Below are positions 17,906 to 30,100 of a stretch of DNA of 64,000 nucleotides, piece by piece. Position 1 is the stretch's first letter, and every line of letters begins with the position of its first letter. The notes under the pieces are model-generated. The model made no database searches and was not told the origin of the DNA. It saw only the letters and a program-made list of their open reading frames with translations. A program made the translations under genes and the position numbers. Source of the stretch: Photorhabdus laumondii subsp. laumondii (lineage in GTDB: Bacteria > Pseudomonadota > Gammaproteobacteria > Enterobacterales > Enterobacteriaceae); contig NZ_CP024901.1 of NCBI RefSeq assembly GCF_003343245.1, forward strand, positions 3,844,001 to 3,908,000, in the 5' to 3' direction.

Positions 17906-19432
17906 TTAACCTTTGGATTTCGGCATTTGAGAAACCAGCGACAGATTGACGTCAAGCCCCTCTACCTGAAAATGCGGCACCGCATACAACTTGACCCGGA
18001 AGAAACCGGGGTTGTCGTCAATATCTTCGACAATGACGTGCGCTTCACGCAGCGGATGAGATGCCTGCAAATCATCGGAAGGATCGGTCATCTCAGTTAC
18101 CAAGGTGTTGATCCAGTTGTTCAGTTCGATTTCAAGCAGACGTCGATCTTTCGTGGTGCCGATGTTCTCCCGTTGAATCAGTTTCAAATAATGGGAAATA
18201 CGTGACAGCAGGAAAATATAGGGCAGACGCGCATTGATACGGCTGTTAGCCGTCGCTTCATCGGTGTCATACAATGCCGGTTTTTGCGCCGAGTTAGCGG
18301 AAAAGAAGCAGGCATAATCCCGGTTTTTGTAGTAAGAGAGCGGAATGAAGCCCAGATTCGCAAATTCAAATTCGCGGGTTTCTGGAATCATCACTTCTGA
18401 TGGAATTTTGACCTGATTACCGGTCCCCAAATCGTAGAGGTGGATCGGCAAATCAGTCACCGCTCCCCCCGCTTTTGGACCGCGGATCTGGACACACCAG
18501 CCATTACTGACAAAGCTCTTGATCATGTTTGCACCAAAAGCAAAGGCGGCGTTGGCCCATAAATATTTATCGTGATCCGGACCGGTGACCTCTTCAACAT
18601 AGTTAAAAGTCCGCACCGGTACGGTGTCCGGGCCATAGGGCAAACGCCCTAGCACGCGGGGTAAAGTCAAGCCGATATAGCGTGCATCGTCGCTGTCGCG
18701 GAACGCTTGCCACTTGATGTATTCGGCGCGGTCAAAGTAGTTACCGATATCTTTAATCGCGGCCACTTCATCCATCGTTTGTTTGCCAAAAAAAGCCGGA
18801 CCAGCAGCGGCAATGAATGGCATATGCGCCGCCGCCGAAACTTTGGCGATATTACGCAACAGCGCAATATCCTGCGTGCCGGCATCAAATTCATAATTGG
18901 CAATCACCGATCCGATAGGTTCACCGCCCGGTGTATCGTATTCTTGAATGTAAGTGTGGTGATAGAAACCGCTCTGAACAATTTCCGGCGCATCGTCAAA
19001 ATCTTGCCGCAAATCCTCTTTGGTGACGTCCAACACTTCAATCCTGACGTTCTGACGAAAATCAGTACGATCAACCAAGAATTTCAGGCCGCGCCAGGCA
19101 GATTCCACCTGCTGAAACTCAGGGTGATGCATGACCACATCCAATTGACGGCTGATTTGCTCGTCCAACTCGCGGATATGGTTATCCAATAATGCCTTAT
19201 CCAGCCGTTTAACCCTTTGCGCCGAGGTTTTCAGCACAGAGAGAAAAACGCTGACAGCCGCCGTGACCCGCTCGTCTACCGTCACATCAGCCAGCGCATC
19301 ACTGCTCTGAAAGCGATCAATATCGCTTAACTGCTCCACCGGCTGTAAATTGATTTTCTTAAATAACGATTGATAAACACTGCCTTCGGCGTGAGTCGTT
19401 ATCGCCGCCGCAGCGGTTTGTTGTTCAGTCAT
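17906..19432 (-). CDS. tssC: TssC (VipB) T6SS contractile sheath large subunit
   Basis: About 508 aa from the ATG at 19432 (MTEQQTAAAA), chosen because AGGAGAT lies 7 bases upstream; a longer frame starting at 19510 would run into tssB. It has the TssC signatures ESAWRGLKFLVDRTDF, AAAHMPFIAAAGPAFF and a C-terminal PGFFRVKLYAVPHFQVEGLD. It forms the contractile sheath with TssB in the cytoplasm. Confidence 0.97.
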   Translation of the reverse strand: MTEQQTAAAAITTHAEGSVYQSLFKKINLQPVEQLSDIDRFQSSDALADVTVDERVTAAVSVFLSVLKTSAQRVKRLDKALLDNHIRELDEQISRQLDVVMHHPEFQQVESAWRGLKFLVDRTDFRQNVRIEVLDVTKEDLRQDFDDAPEIVQSGFYHHTYIQEYDTPGGEPIGSVIANYEFDAGTQDIALLRNIAKVSAAAHMPFIAAAGPAFFGKQTMDEVAAIKDIGNYFDRAEYIKWQAFRDSDDARYIGLTLPRVLGRLPYGPDTVPVRTFNYVEEVTGPDHDKYLWANAAFAFGANMIKSFVSNGWCVQIRGPKAGGAVTDLPIHLYDLGTGNQVKIPSEVMIPETREFEFANLGFIPLSYYKNRDYACFFSANSAQKPALYDTDEATANSRINARLPYIFLLSRISHYLKLIQRENIGTTKDRRLLEIELNNWINTLVTEMTDPSDDLQASHPLREAHVIVEDIDDNPGFFRVKLYAVPHFQVEGLDVNLSLVSQMPKSKG

Positions 19433-19463
19433 TAATCCTATCTCCTGATATATACCGTAATAA

Positions 19464-19961
19464 TCAAATCGTTTTTGGTGCCAGTGCGGCCAGTTCAGCC
19501 CGTAACTCATCGCTTAACGCTTGATCCTGGAGGATATGTTCCAGTTCCCGGCGAAAGGTGGTGTTATCGAGCAGGTTAGATCTCAGATCGCGCAATAGAT
19601 GGCGCATAGAAAGCAGGGCCCGCAGTTGCGGGATTTGACGAGCAATTTGTTCAGGCTCGAAGTCTTTTATTTGCCGAAAAATAAGGGCGATATTCTCCTC
19701 GCTGCCATCTCCGGCCAAGGTATTTTTGACCGTCAAGTTAATCGCGGGACTGAATTCAGCCAGTACGCTATCAAAATTGTTTTTATTGATAGCCACTTTT
19801 TTTCTTTCCCCAAGAGGGAGATGTTCCTGCCCGTTGCTATAATCCCCCATGACCAATAATTTCAGCGGCAGCTCAACTTTTTTCTGCGCACCTCCTGTAT
19901 GTAAATCTAACTTGATATTAATACGCGATTTAGGGATCTCGTTTTGAAAACTATGGGTCAT
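19464..19961 (-). CDS. tssB: TssB (VipA) T6SS contractile sheath small subunit
   Basis: 165 aa with the conserved ELPLKLLVMGDYSN motif and the DFEPEQIARQIPQLRALL segment that binds TssC. It is the first gene of the minus-strand T6SS operon seen here; the 1.1 kb upstream holds no other gene, so the operon promoter should lie just past 19961. Confidence 0.97.
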   Translation of the reverse strand: MTHSFQNEIPKSRINIKLDLHTGGAQKKVELPLKLLVMGDYSNGQEHLPLGERKKVAINKNNFDSVLAEFSPAINLTVKNTLAGDGSEENIALIFRQIKDFEPEQIARQIPQLRALLSMRHLLRDLRSNLLDNTTFRRELEHILQDQALSDELRAELAALAPKTI

Positions 19962-20481
19962 AAGTGACTCCTCAACAATAAAATAGAATGAGTGACATGA
20001 TGTTCATGCCACAACGCATTTCAGAAACAAAACCGGATTCAGATATTTCAAAGCAGGCACTAACCAAGCGGAAAATAAGAGAAAACCGACAACACCCACT
20101 GCAATAGATAAATGGATTTATCAGGCAGGCTATTTTTCTGGGTAAAGGGATTCTCTAAACAGATTTATATAAAATCAAGTCATTTTTTATCTAAAAGCAT
20201 TTTTTGCTTCATCTCAATCAGATGATAAAACATCTTAATCAAGAGATTGAATAAACAATATATCAACGAAATATAAACGAAATTGAATTTATTTTCATAA
20301 AAATTGAACTTGTTTTAAAAATATTAATCGGCCGGTGAATCATATCATCCATATAGGTCAAACAAATGTTTTAAATATTAAATTATCTTTTATTTTCAAT
20401 TAATTAATAAGATAATCAACAGCCAAAATAATTTTCACCCCCACGGCACAACAGGTAAAATATTTAGTGGAACAAGTAAAA
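19962..20481. other. Non-coding upstream region of tssB
   Basis: About 520 AT-rich bases with no supportable gene on either strand. It must carry the T6SS promoter, but I cannot single out convincing promoter boxes or operators. Confidence 0.5.
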
Positions 20482-20608
20482 TATACCCTATGGATTTCAA
20501 GATGCATCGCGGCGGCAAGGGAGCGAATCCCCGGGAGCATAGATAACTATGTGACCGGGGTGAGTGAGTACAGCCAACAAAGAAGCAACTTGAAAGATGA
20601 CGGGTATA
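20482..20608 (-). repeat. ERIC element (127 bp), copy 1
   Basis: A full 127-bp ERIC/IRU element bounded by TATACCC and GGGTATA, with the family core GAATCCCCGGGAGC and GACCGGGGTGAGTGAG. It lies in inverted orientation relative to the copies at 37123, 49553 and 62911. Confidence 0.92.
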
Positions 20609-20850
20609 AGCATGATTATCAGCTTAAGTTAATGCGAATGAGAATAAATTCAGTCATACAGATGAGAATAATCGAGCACGATGAATTAATAAGAACTCCT
20701 ATTACTCACATTTTCACAGAGCATCTTCTGCTTTAAAGGATAGAAACATAATCATCATTATTTTAAACCTCATAGGATTATAAGTGTGTAAATGACAGAA
20801 AATAACTCCCATTATATTCGACATTGAAGCATTAAGAGTGTTTAAATTAA

Positions 20851-20926
20851 TTTAAAAGTGTAATAATTGTTTAAAAGTGTAAGAGTTGTTTAAAAGTGTA
20901 AACATTGTTTACAAGCGTAGACAATG
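20851..20926. repeat. Four tandem 19-bp repeats
   Basis: Units at 20851-20869, 20870-20888, 20889-20907 and 20908-20926. The first three share TTTAAAAGTGTAA followed by six bases ending in TTG; the fourth is diverged (TTTACAAGCGTAGACAATG). The array is between the T6SS operon and the 3' end of gxpS. Function unknown; spacing of 19 bases is not an integral number of helical turns. Confidence 0.85.
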
Positions 20927-20970
20927 CTGAAAAATAGGGTTTCTCCACTAGCATCAGGTGTAGGATTTGA

Positions 20971-21010
20971 TAAAAAAATAAGGCACCGAAGTGATTAACA
21001 TTCGGTGCCT
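20971..21010 (-). terminator. Rho-independent terminator of gxpS
   Basis: A perfect 10-bp stem, AGGCACCGAA (20981-20990) with TTCGGTGCCT (21001-21010), and a 10-base loop, followed on the minus strand by TATTTTTTTAT. It lies about 105 bases past the gxpS stop. Confidence 0.92.
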
Positions 21011-21116
21011 ATATTCAGTAAGATTGTCCGGCTATTATAAAAACTTTTAACCGGACAAATTGATTTTTAACTATCTTTGTTTAAATATAGCTTTTCATCC
21101 CACAATATCACTGACA

Positions 21117-24100
21117 TTACAGCGCCTCCGCTTCACAATTCATTGCCAGCGCCATGCTTAAGGTCTTAGCTAAAATAGTTTTATTTTCACTATCTTCCAT
21201 CAGACTAAAATGATCCCCCGGCACCGAGGTTAACTGTAGCGAAGAGTCAGGAACTATCTGTTCCCAACCTAACGACGGTTCCATTGTGACGGACTGTAGC
21301 GCAACATCGGTAACAAACGGGATCTGTGGATAAGATTCCATTGCATAGAATTGATGCAGTGTTATCGCCAGTGCTTTCGGCTGATAATCCTTGACCATCT
21401 GGACATAATTTCCCATCTGTAGCCAACGTTTGGCAATTAAGTCAGGACGCAGATTTGATGGGTATAATTCCAGCTCCTGCGCTGCGGCAATAAATTGCAC
21501 TAAATTAAGTTCATCCATTTTCTGATGCAATGCGGCAATCTCTTGAGGATGTTCATCCACTGATTGCCTTGCCAATTCAGCAAGGAACTGAAGTTTAGGT
21601 TGATCAACTCGTGTCTTGAAACAGTGCGGAGCCGGTGTATCAATTAGCCCCAAGAAATTAACTGTCTCTCCGGCATGCAGCAGTTGCTGAGCAATGGCAT
21701 AAGCCAGTATACCGCCAGAAGAGTAGCCGTATATCCGATACGGGCCTTCTGATTGCACGGCCTTCACAAAGGTGATCATTCTGGTCGCCAGAGCTTCAAT
21801 GGTCGACGTCTGCTCCTCATTGATAGACGGCCAAGGTAGCGCATAAATCGGGTAATCCGCCTGAATATGCTGAGCCAGCCCAAAAACATAGGAATAGTCA
21901 TCCATGCCACTCGGCACGAAGAAGAGCGGCGGTTCGGTTCCATCCGGTCGCACCGGTATGGCGCTGCTTTGCGATTGAGACAGCGAATCTGAGGTGATCT
22001 CTGCCACCAGTTCCGCTAGCACCGGGAATTGGAACAGATTATTCAATGAGCAAATCAACCCTCGTTCTGCGGCCAGATTGATCATCCGCATAGCGAGCAG
22101 CGAATGTCCACCCAAGGTAAAGAAGTTGTCATGCCGGCCAATTCGCTCAACCCCCAGTAATTCACGCCAGACAGCCGCCAAGGCGATCTCTGTTTCTCCT
22201 TGTGGCGCTTCATAGATCTGACGAGCAAAGGCGTTCTGATCAGGCACCGGCAATGCCCGGTGATCCAATTTGCCGTTTGGCGTCAACGGAAAGGCGTCCA
22301 GACGCACAAAGGCTGACGGTACCATATAGTCAGGCAACAAGGCTCTCAAATGACGATGTAATTGGCTTGCCAGCTCGTTATCCTCTAGCACCGCGACATA
22401 AGCCACCAGCCGTTTATCCTGACCATCTCCCAGTGCCAATACAATCGCCTCACGCACATCAGAATACTCCATCAACCGCGCTTCGATTTCACCCGGCTCA
22501 ATGCGGAAACCCCGGATTTTAATCTGTTGATCATTACGCCCAACGAACAGCAGATTGCCATCTGGCAGGTAGCGGGCTAAATCCCCGGTTCGGTACATAC
22601 GAGCATCCGGTTGATCGCTGAACAGATCCGTCAGAAAACGTTCAGTCGTCAAATCAGAGCGGTTGAGATAGCCACGCGCGACACCAGTACCACCAATGTA
22701 CAGTTCCCCCACGGCTCCAAATGGCACTGGCTGGCCCTGATTATCCAAGAGATAAATAGAGGTATTCGCTGTCGGACGCCCGATAGGGATCAGCATATCA
22801 GTATAGTCTGGCGGGCAACGCCAGCAGGTTGCACAGACGGTGATTTCTGTCGGGCCATAAGCATTAAACAGCGTTGCCCGACCACGTAATGCTTGCAACA
22901 ACGCCGCACTGGGTGCTTCTCCGCCCAGTATCAAGGTGGGCTTTATCGTTATCGCCGGTAAATCGGCCCCATCCCGTAATAGAGCCGGGGTCAAACAGGC
23001 GTGTGTTACCCGCCGTTCTTCCAGATAACGCCACAGACGCAGCGGGTCTTGACGAACGCTATCAACCGGAATGTCTAGGGTAGCTCCCCCACACAGTGCC
23101 ATCATGATTTCCCAGACACTGGCATCGAAACCAAATGAAGCAAATTGCAACATCCGGCTATCCGAGTGAATGTCAAATTGGGTGATTTTCTCCCAAATTA
23201 AATTGACCAAGCCATGATGTTCGACCATCACCCCTTTTGGTGTACCGGTGGAACCAGAAGTGTAAATCACATACGCCAGATGTCGTGAGGTCAGCGCCGG
23301 GATGTACGGATTGTTATCCGGTTGATCAGGCAGAACATTCGGATCAAGTACCGTTAACGCGGTAAGCGCCTGTTCACCTAGAGCAGTACGACCCACATTA
23401 TCTGCCAGTACCACTGACGGTGCCGCATCCGTGAGCATATAAGCTAACCGGTCACCCGGGTAGGCTGGATCTAAGGGAACATAAGCCCCACCCGCTTTGA
23501 GTACCGCCAGTAGCGCCACTACTCTTGACGGTGAACGCGTGACACAAATCGCCACCCGTTGATCGGGCTCCACTCCGAGTTCAATTAACTGATGAGCCAG
23601 TCGGTTAGCACATGCATTCAATTCTGCATAGCTGAGAGCCTGTTCTTCATAGACCAGTGCCGTAGCCTCAGAATTTTTCGCCACTTGCTGTTCAAACAGA
23701 TGATGAATACACAACGAGCCGGGATAGGCCGTTTGCGGGCCATTGCCGACTTTCAGTAACAGTTTCCTTTCTACTGCCGGTAAAATTTCCAACCGCTGAA
23801 CCGGGGTTTCCGGGGCGTGTTCCAGTGCGCCCACCAGACTTTCCAGCGCCTGTTGCATATAACCACACACCCGCTCGGCATCAAACGGCTGGGCGATTTG
23901 CGCTGTCAGCCCCAGTGCATCACCAAAATCTTCTACTGACAGCGTAAACGGATAGTTAGTCCGCTCCTGTGCACCGAGAAATTCAACACCACTCATGATT
24001 TCATTCGATTCCACCGAAGCTATATTGTGTCGGTAGTTCAGCAAGGTACTAAACAGCGGCGTTCCTCCCTGCACCCCGCTACAACGTTGAGCCAGTGCCA

Positions 24101-27100
24101 ACGAGGCATATTCGTGTTCCAACAATCCCGCCAACCGGTGATGCGCTACCTGTACGCTTTCTCGTACCGGGGTATCATCCACATCCAACCGTAGCGGCAA
24201 GGTATTGATAAACAGCCCCATGCCATTTTCAGCCCCTTCACCCGCCGCCATGCGTCCAAACAACACGGTACCAAATACCACTTGCTGCTGTCCGCTGGTA
24301 CGCGATAACACCTGTGCCCAAGCCAGATGACATAGGGCAGCCAGGCTCACTCCCAATCGCCGCGCCTGACCACGTAAACTGCTATTTAACTCAGGGGTCA
24401 ACATCCGGTGCGATTCAGTCATCTGCGAGCCATCATGGCGAACTTCCGCCAGCCCAAACGGTAACGTCGGTTCATCAACCTCAGCCAACATTTCAGTAAA
24501 GAAACGGGTATGTTCAGCCTGACTCATCCCTAACCGGGACTGCGCTACCAGATTGCGGAAGGGTGCCGGCGCTGGCAGGTTGCCGCCCTGTCCGTCAAGG
24601 TATGTCTGAACTTCATTACTCATCACGTCTAGCGCGGTATGGTCACCAATTAAATGGTGCATCAGTTGCAACACAATCCAACGGCTATCACTTTCCTGTG
24701 CCACCACAAAACGCAGCAACGGCGCTTGACCCAAATCGAGGCGATATTGACGTGGGTTAAAACGTTGTGCTAATTGGTCGCTGATCGGCCCGTCAGCCAC
24801 ATCTAATGTCAATTCCGTCACCGACAACGGTGCCTGACGACAAACGACCTGAGCCGGTACAGACAATCCTTGCCAGATAAAGGCGGTCCGCAGGATGTCA
24901 TGACGGTTAATTACCTGCTGAACCGCCGCCAGATAACGATCCAGCAAAGGCCGATCAGCAAAGGCCATTTGACCCGCTAGCAGGTAAGGATCACCTTCGT
25001 CTGCCAGTAAATGGTGGAACAGAATCCCATCCTGCAACGGCGATAAGGCATAGATATCCTGAATATTGGCTATCCCACCCGGTACCTGTTCGACGATGCG
25101 ATCAATCTCAAGCTGAGTGAGATCAATCAGCGGTAACATTTCTGGCGTTAACACCGTGGTGGCCGGTGTAATCACATTGGCCGGCACTTTTTCGGTCTGA
25201 TTCAGCCTTAATGTTTGCGCCAGTTCAGACAATATCGGGGATTGGAACAGATCACGTACTGCCAGCGTTAAACCCAAATGACGCAAACGTTCAACCATCC
25301 GTACCGCAAGCAACGAATGGCCCCCCAAGGCAAAGAAGCTGTCGTACCGGCTGATCTGCTCAACGCCGAGTAATTCACGCCAGATAGCAGCCAGTGCGGT
25401 TTCGGTTTCTCCTTGCGGTGCAGCATAAATCTGGCGGGCAAAAGCATCCTCCCCCGGTGCGGGTAATGCCCGGCGATCCAGCTTGCCGTTAGGCGTCAAC
25501 GGAAAAGCATCCAGCCGCACAAAGGCCGCCGGTACCATGTAATCAGGTAACAATCCACTCAGATGTTCACGCAGACGGTTAACCAACCCGTCATCCGCTT
25601 CCGCCGCCACATAAGCCACCAGCCGTTTATCCTGTCCGTCGCCCAAGGCCAGTACCCGCGCTTCACGCACCCCGGAGTATTCTGTCAGCCGGGCTTCGAT
25701 TTCTCCCGGTTCAATGCGGAAACCACGGATTTTAATCTGCTGATCGTTACGACCAACAAACACCAGATTGCCATCCGGCAGATAGCGAACTAAATCCCCA
25801 GTTCGATACATCCGGGCGTCAGCAATATGACTAAATGGGTCTGCCAGGAAACGTTCGTCAGTCAGTTCAGGACGATTGAGATAGCCACGCGCCACACCGA
25901 CGCCACCAATATAGAGTTCACCCACTGCCCCTAGCGGCACGGGCTGACCGAGGGCATCTAGCAGATAGAGACAGGTGTTGGCTGTTGGGTGCCCGATGGG
26001 AACTAACACATCGGTATATAACACATCGGTATAGTTTGGCGGGCAACGCCAACTGGTTGCACAAACGGTGATTTCCGTTGGACCATAAGCATTGAATACC
26101 GTGGCCTTGGTGCGCAACGCTTTAAGCAACGCCACACTGGGCGCTTCACCGCCTAATATCAAGGTAGGTTTTACCGTTATCACCGGCAAATCAGCCCCAT
26201 CCCGCAGCAAAGCCGGGGTCAAACAGGCGTGCGTCACTGACTGCTCTTGCAGATAATGCCAAAGGCGCTGTGGATCCTGACGGACAGATTCATCAGGAAT
26301 GACCAGAGCACCACCACCGCATAGCGCCATCATCATTTCCCAGACACCCGCATCAAAACCAAATGAAGCAAACTGCAACATCCGACTAGCGGGGCAAATG
26401 TCAAATCGGGCGATTTTATCCTGAATAAGGTTGACTAACCCACGATGTTCCACCATCACCCCTTTTGGCGTGCCGGTCGAACCAGAGGTGTAAATCACAT
26501 ACGCCAGATGACGGGAGGTCAATGTAGATAGTTGTGGGTTGTTATCCGGTTGATCAGGCAATGAATGCGGATCAATCACTGTCTGCCCCACAAGCATTTG
26601 CTCACCTAAGGCTGAACGACCAACACTATCGGCCAATAAAATAATCGGTTCAGCATCAGTCAAAATATGGGCCAGACGCTCACCCGGATAGGCCGGGTCT
26701 AACGGCACGTAAGCGCCTCCCGCTTTTAACACCGCCAACAGCGCCACTATCCGCGCCGGTGAACTTGCTACACAAATCGCCACCCGCTGATCCGGCGCTA
26801 CACCCAGCGCAATAAGTTGGTGAGCCAATCGGTTAGCATCAGCATTCAATTCCACATAACTAAGGGATTGGTTTTCATGTATCAGCGCCGTGGCATCCGG
26901 GGTCTTTTCCACCTGCTGTTCAAACAGTTGATGAATGCACAACCGCTCAGGATAGGCTGTTTCAGTGGCGTTCCAAGTTTTTAACAACAATGTGCGTTCA
27001 GTTGCCGGCAGAATGTCTAACTGCTGTACCGGCATATCGGACGCCTGCTCAAGCGCCTGCACCAAACTTGCCAACGCCTGTTGCATATAGCCACATATCC

Positions 27101-30100
27101 GTTCTGGATCGAATGGTTGCACCACTTGAGCCGTCAGCCCTAGATCAGAGCCACTATCCTCTACCGATAACACAAATGGATAGTTGGTCCGCTCCTGTGC
27201 GCCAAGGAATTCGATGCCGCTCACGATTTCATCTGGTGTGACCGGCTGGGTATTATGTCGGTAGTTCAACAGCGCATTAAATAATGGTGTACCACTCTCT
27301 ACGCCACTGCAACGTTGCGCCAGCGCCAGTGAAGCGTGCTCATGTTCCAACAATCCCGCCAGTCGGCTATGGGCTGCACGTACACTGTCCCGCACCGGGG
27401 TATTATCGATATCCAATCGCAACGGCAAGGTGTTAATAAACAGCCCCATGCCACTATCAGATCCTTCACCCGCCTGCATACGTCCAAACAGCACCGTACC
27501 GAACACCACTTGCGTTTGCCCACTGGTACGCGATAACACCTGTGCCCAAGCCAGATGACATAGCGCCGCTACACTGACGCCCAACCGCCGCGCCTGACCA
27601 CGTAAGCGCTCGTTCAGTCCCGCTGTCAGCATCCGGTGAGATTCCGTCACCTGTGAACCGTCATGATGTGCTTCCGCCAACCCAAATAGCAGCGTCGGTT
27701 CATCCACCTCAGCCAACATGTCAGTAAAGAAGCGAGTATGTTCTGCCTGACTGACACCCTGCCGAGCCTGTGCCACTAAATGGCGGAACGGGACCGGCGC
27801 AGGCAGGCTATCCATTTGCCCCAAGAGGCAAGCCTGTACTTCGCTGTTCATCACCTCCAACGTGGTATGGTCGCCAATCAAGTGATGCAACAATTGCAGC
27901 AAAATCCAACGACCATCGCTCTCTTGTGCCACAACGAAACGTAATAACGGTGCCTGATTCAGGTCAATACGATGCCGACGCGGGTCAAAACGTTGAGCCA
28001 ATTGATTACTGATCGCTCCATCAGCCGGATTGAGCGTCAATTCCGTCACTGACAAAGGTGCTTGACGGCAAATTACCTGAGCCGGCACAGACAACCCTTC
28101 CCAGATAAAGGCGGTACGCAAGATATCATGGCGGTCAACCACTTGTTGAACCGCAGCCAGATAGCGGTTAAGTAAAGGTCGATCAGCAAAAGCCTGTTGA
28201 GTAATCAGTAGATAGGGATCACCCTCATTTGCCAATAGATGGTGGAATAAAATGCCATCCTGTAACGGTGACAACGCATAGATATCCTGAATATTGGCAA
28301 TTCCACCCGGTACTTGCTCAACAATACGATCAATTTCAGCTTGAGTCAGATCAATCAGCGGCAACATTGCTGGCGTCAGCACAGTGGTATCCGCGGTAAT
28401 ACCGTTATCAGGCACGCTAATTTCACGATGCGGCACCAAAGATTGGGCCAATACACTTAATGTCGGATGCTGGAATAGCGTTTGCACCGACAGGCCCAAT
28501 CCTATACGCCGTAAACGTTCGATCATCCTGACTGCCAACAGCGAGTGACCGCCCAAGGCAAAGAAACTGTCATGTCGGCCAACCTGTTCAACATTCAGCA
28601 ATTCGCGCCAAATAGTGGCTAATGCTATCTCAATTTCCCCTTGTGGCGCTTGGTAAGCTTGGCGAGCAAAGGCATCCTCCCCCGGTGCTGGCAGCGACCG
28701 GCGATCCAGCTTACCGTTAGGGGTCAGCGGAAAGGCATCCAAACGCACAAAAGCCGCCGGTATCATATAGTCAGGCAAAATATCACTCAGGTGCTCACGC
28801 AATTTGGTCGCCAGTCCGTCATCCGCTAGCGCCACCACATAAGCCACCAGACGTTTATCCTGACCGTCACCCAACGCCAATACCAGCGCTTCACTTACCT
28901 CAGAGTGTTCAACCAGTCGTGCTTCAATTTCTCCCGGCTCAATGCGGAAACCACGGATTTTAACCTGTTGGTCATTACGGCCGACAAACACCAGATTGCC
29001 GTCCGGCAAATAGCGAGCCAAATCTCCTGCCCGGTACATTCGGGCATTCGTTTCATCGCTAAATGGATCATTCAGGAAACGTTCAGCCGTCAATTCAGGA
29101 CGATTGAGATAGCCACGCGCTACCCCAACGCCACCAATATACAATTCTCCCACTGTGCCCAATGGAACTGGCTGGCGGTGTTCATCCAGCAGATAGAGAC
29201 GTTTGTTGGCGACCGGGCTGCCGATGGGGATGACTCCTCCGGTATAATCGGCCGGGCAATCCCAAGTGGTTGCACACACGGTGATTTCCGTCGGCCCATA
29301 CGCGTTAAACAAATCGGCCCGGCTGCACAGTGCCTGAAATAGCGCGGGACTCGGCGCTTCTCCTGCAAATATTAAGGTTGGTTTTATCGCTATCGCCGGT
29401 AAATCGGTGCCGTCATGAAACATAGCCGGTGTCAAACAGGCATGGGTTATCGCCTGCTCTTCCAGGTAACGCCAAAGGCGCTGTGGATCTTGCCGCACGG
29501 TTTCTGTAGGAATAACCAGCATAGCCCCACAACTCAGCGCCATCATGATTTCCCAGACACTGGCATCGAACCCAAATGAGGCAAACTGCAACATTCGGCT
29601 GGTGGCGCAAACATCAAACTGGGTAATTTGTGTCAGCGTCAAATTAACCACACTACGATGTTCAATCATCACACCTTTTGGTCTACCGGTTGAGCCGGAA
29701 GTGTAAATCACATAGGCCAGATGCTGTGGGGTCAGTCCAGAGACTTGCGGATTATGGTCTGGCTGCTCCAGCAAGGTATTCGGATCGAGCACCGTCAGCG
29801 TCGCCAGAATGTCTTCACTTAATGCTGCCCGCCCGACATTATCCGCCATCAAAATAACCGGTGTCGCATCAGTGAGCATATAAGCCAGACGTTCACCGGG
29901 GTAGGCTGGATCTAACGGCACATAGGCCCCGCCCGCTTTCAGCACCGCCAATAACCCGATGATTCTCGCAAGTGAGCGCGTCACACAAATCGCCACCCGC
30001 TGATCTGGCGCTACGCCTAAAGCGATAAGCTGATGGGCTAGCCGATTGGCACGGGCATTCAGTTCTGCATAGCTGAGCGTCTGGTTTTCATAGATTACCG

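Noticed and set aside
20467..20736. 89-aa plus-strand ORF
   Set aside because: It runs through the ERIC at 20482-20608; the same frame exists in other ERIC copies, so it is not a gene.
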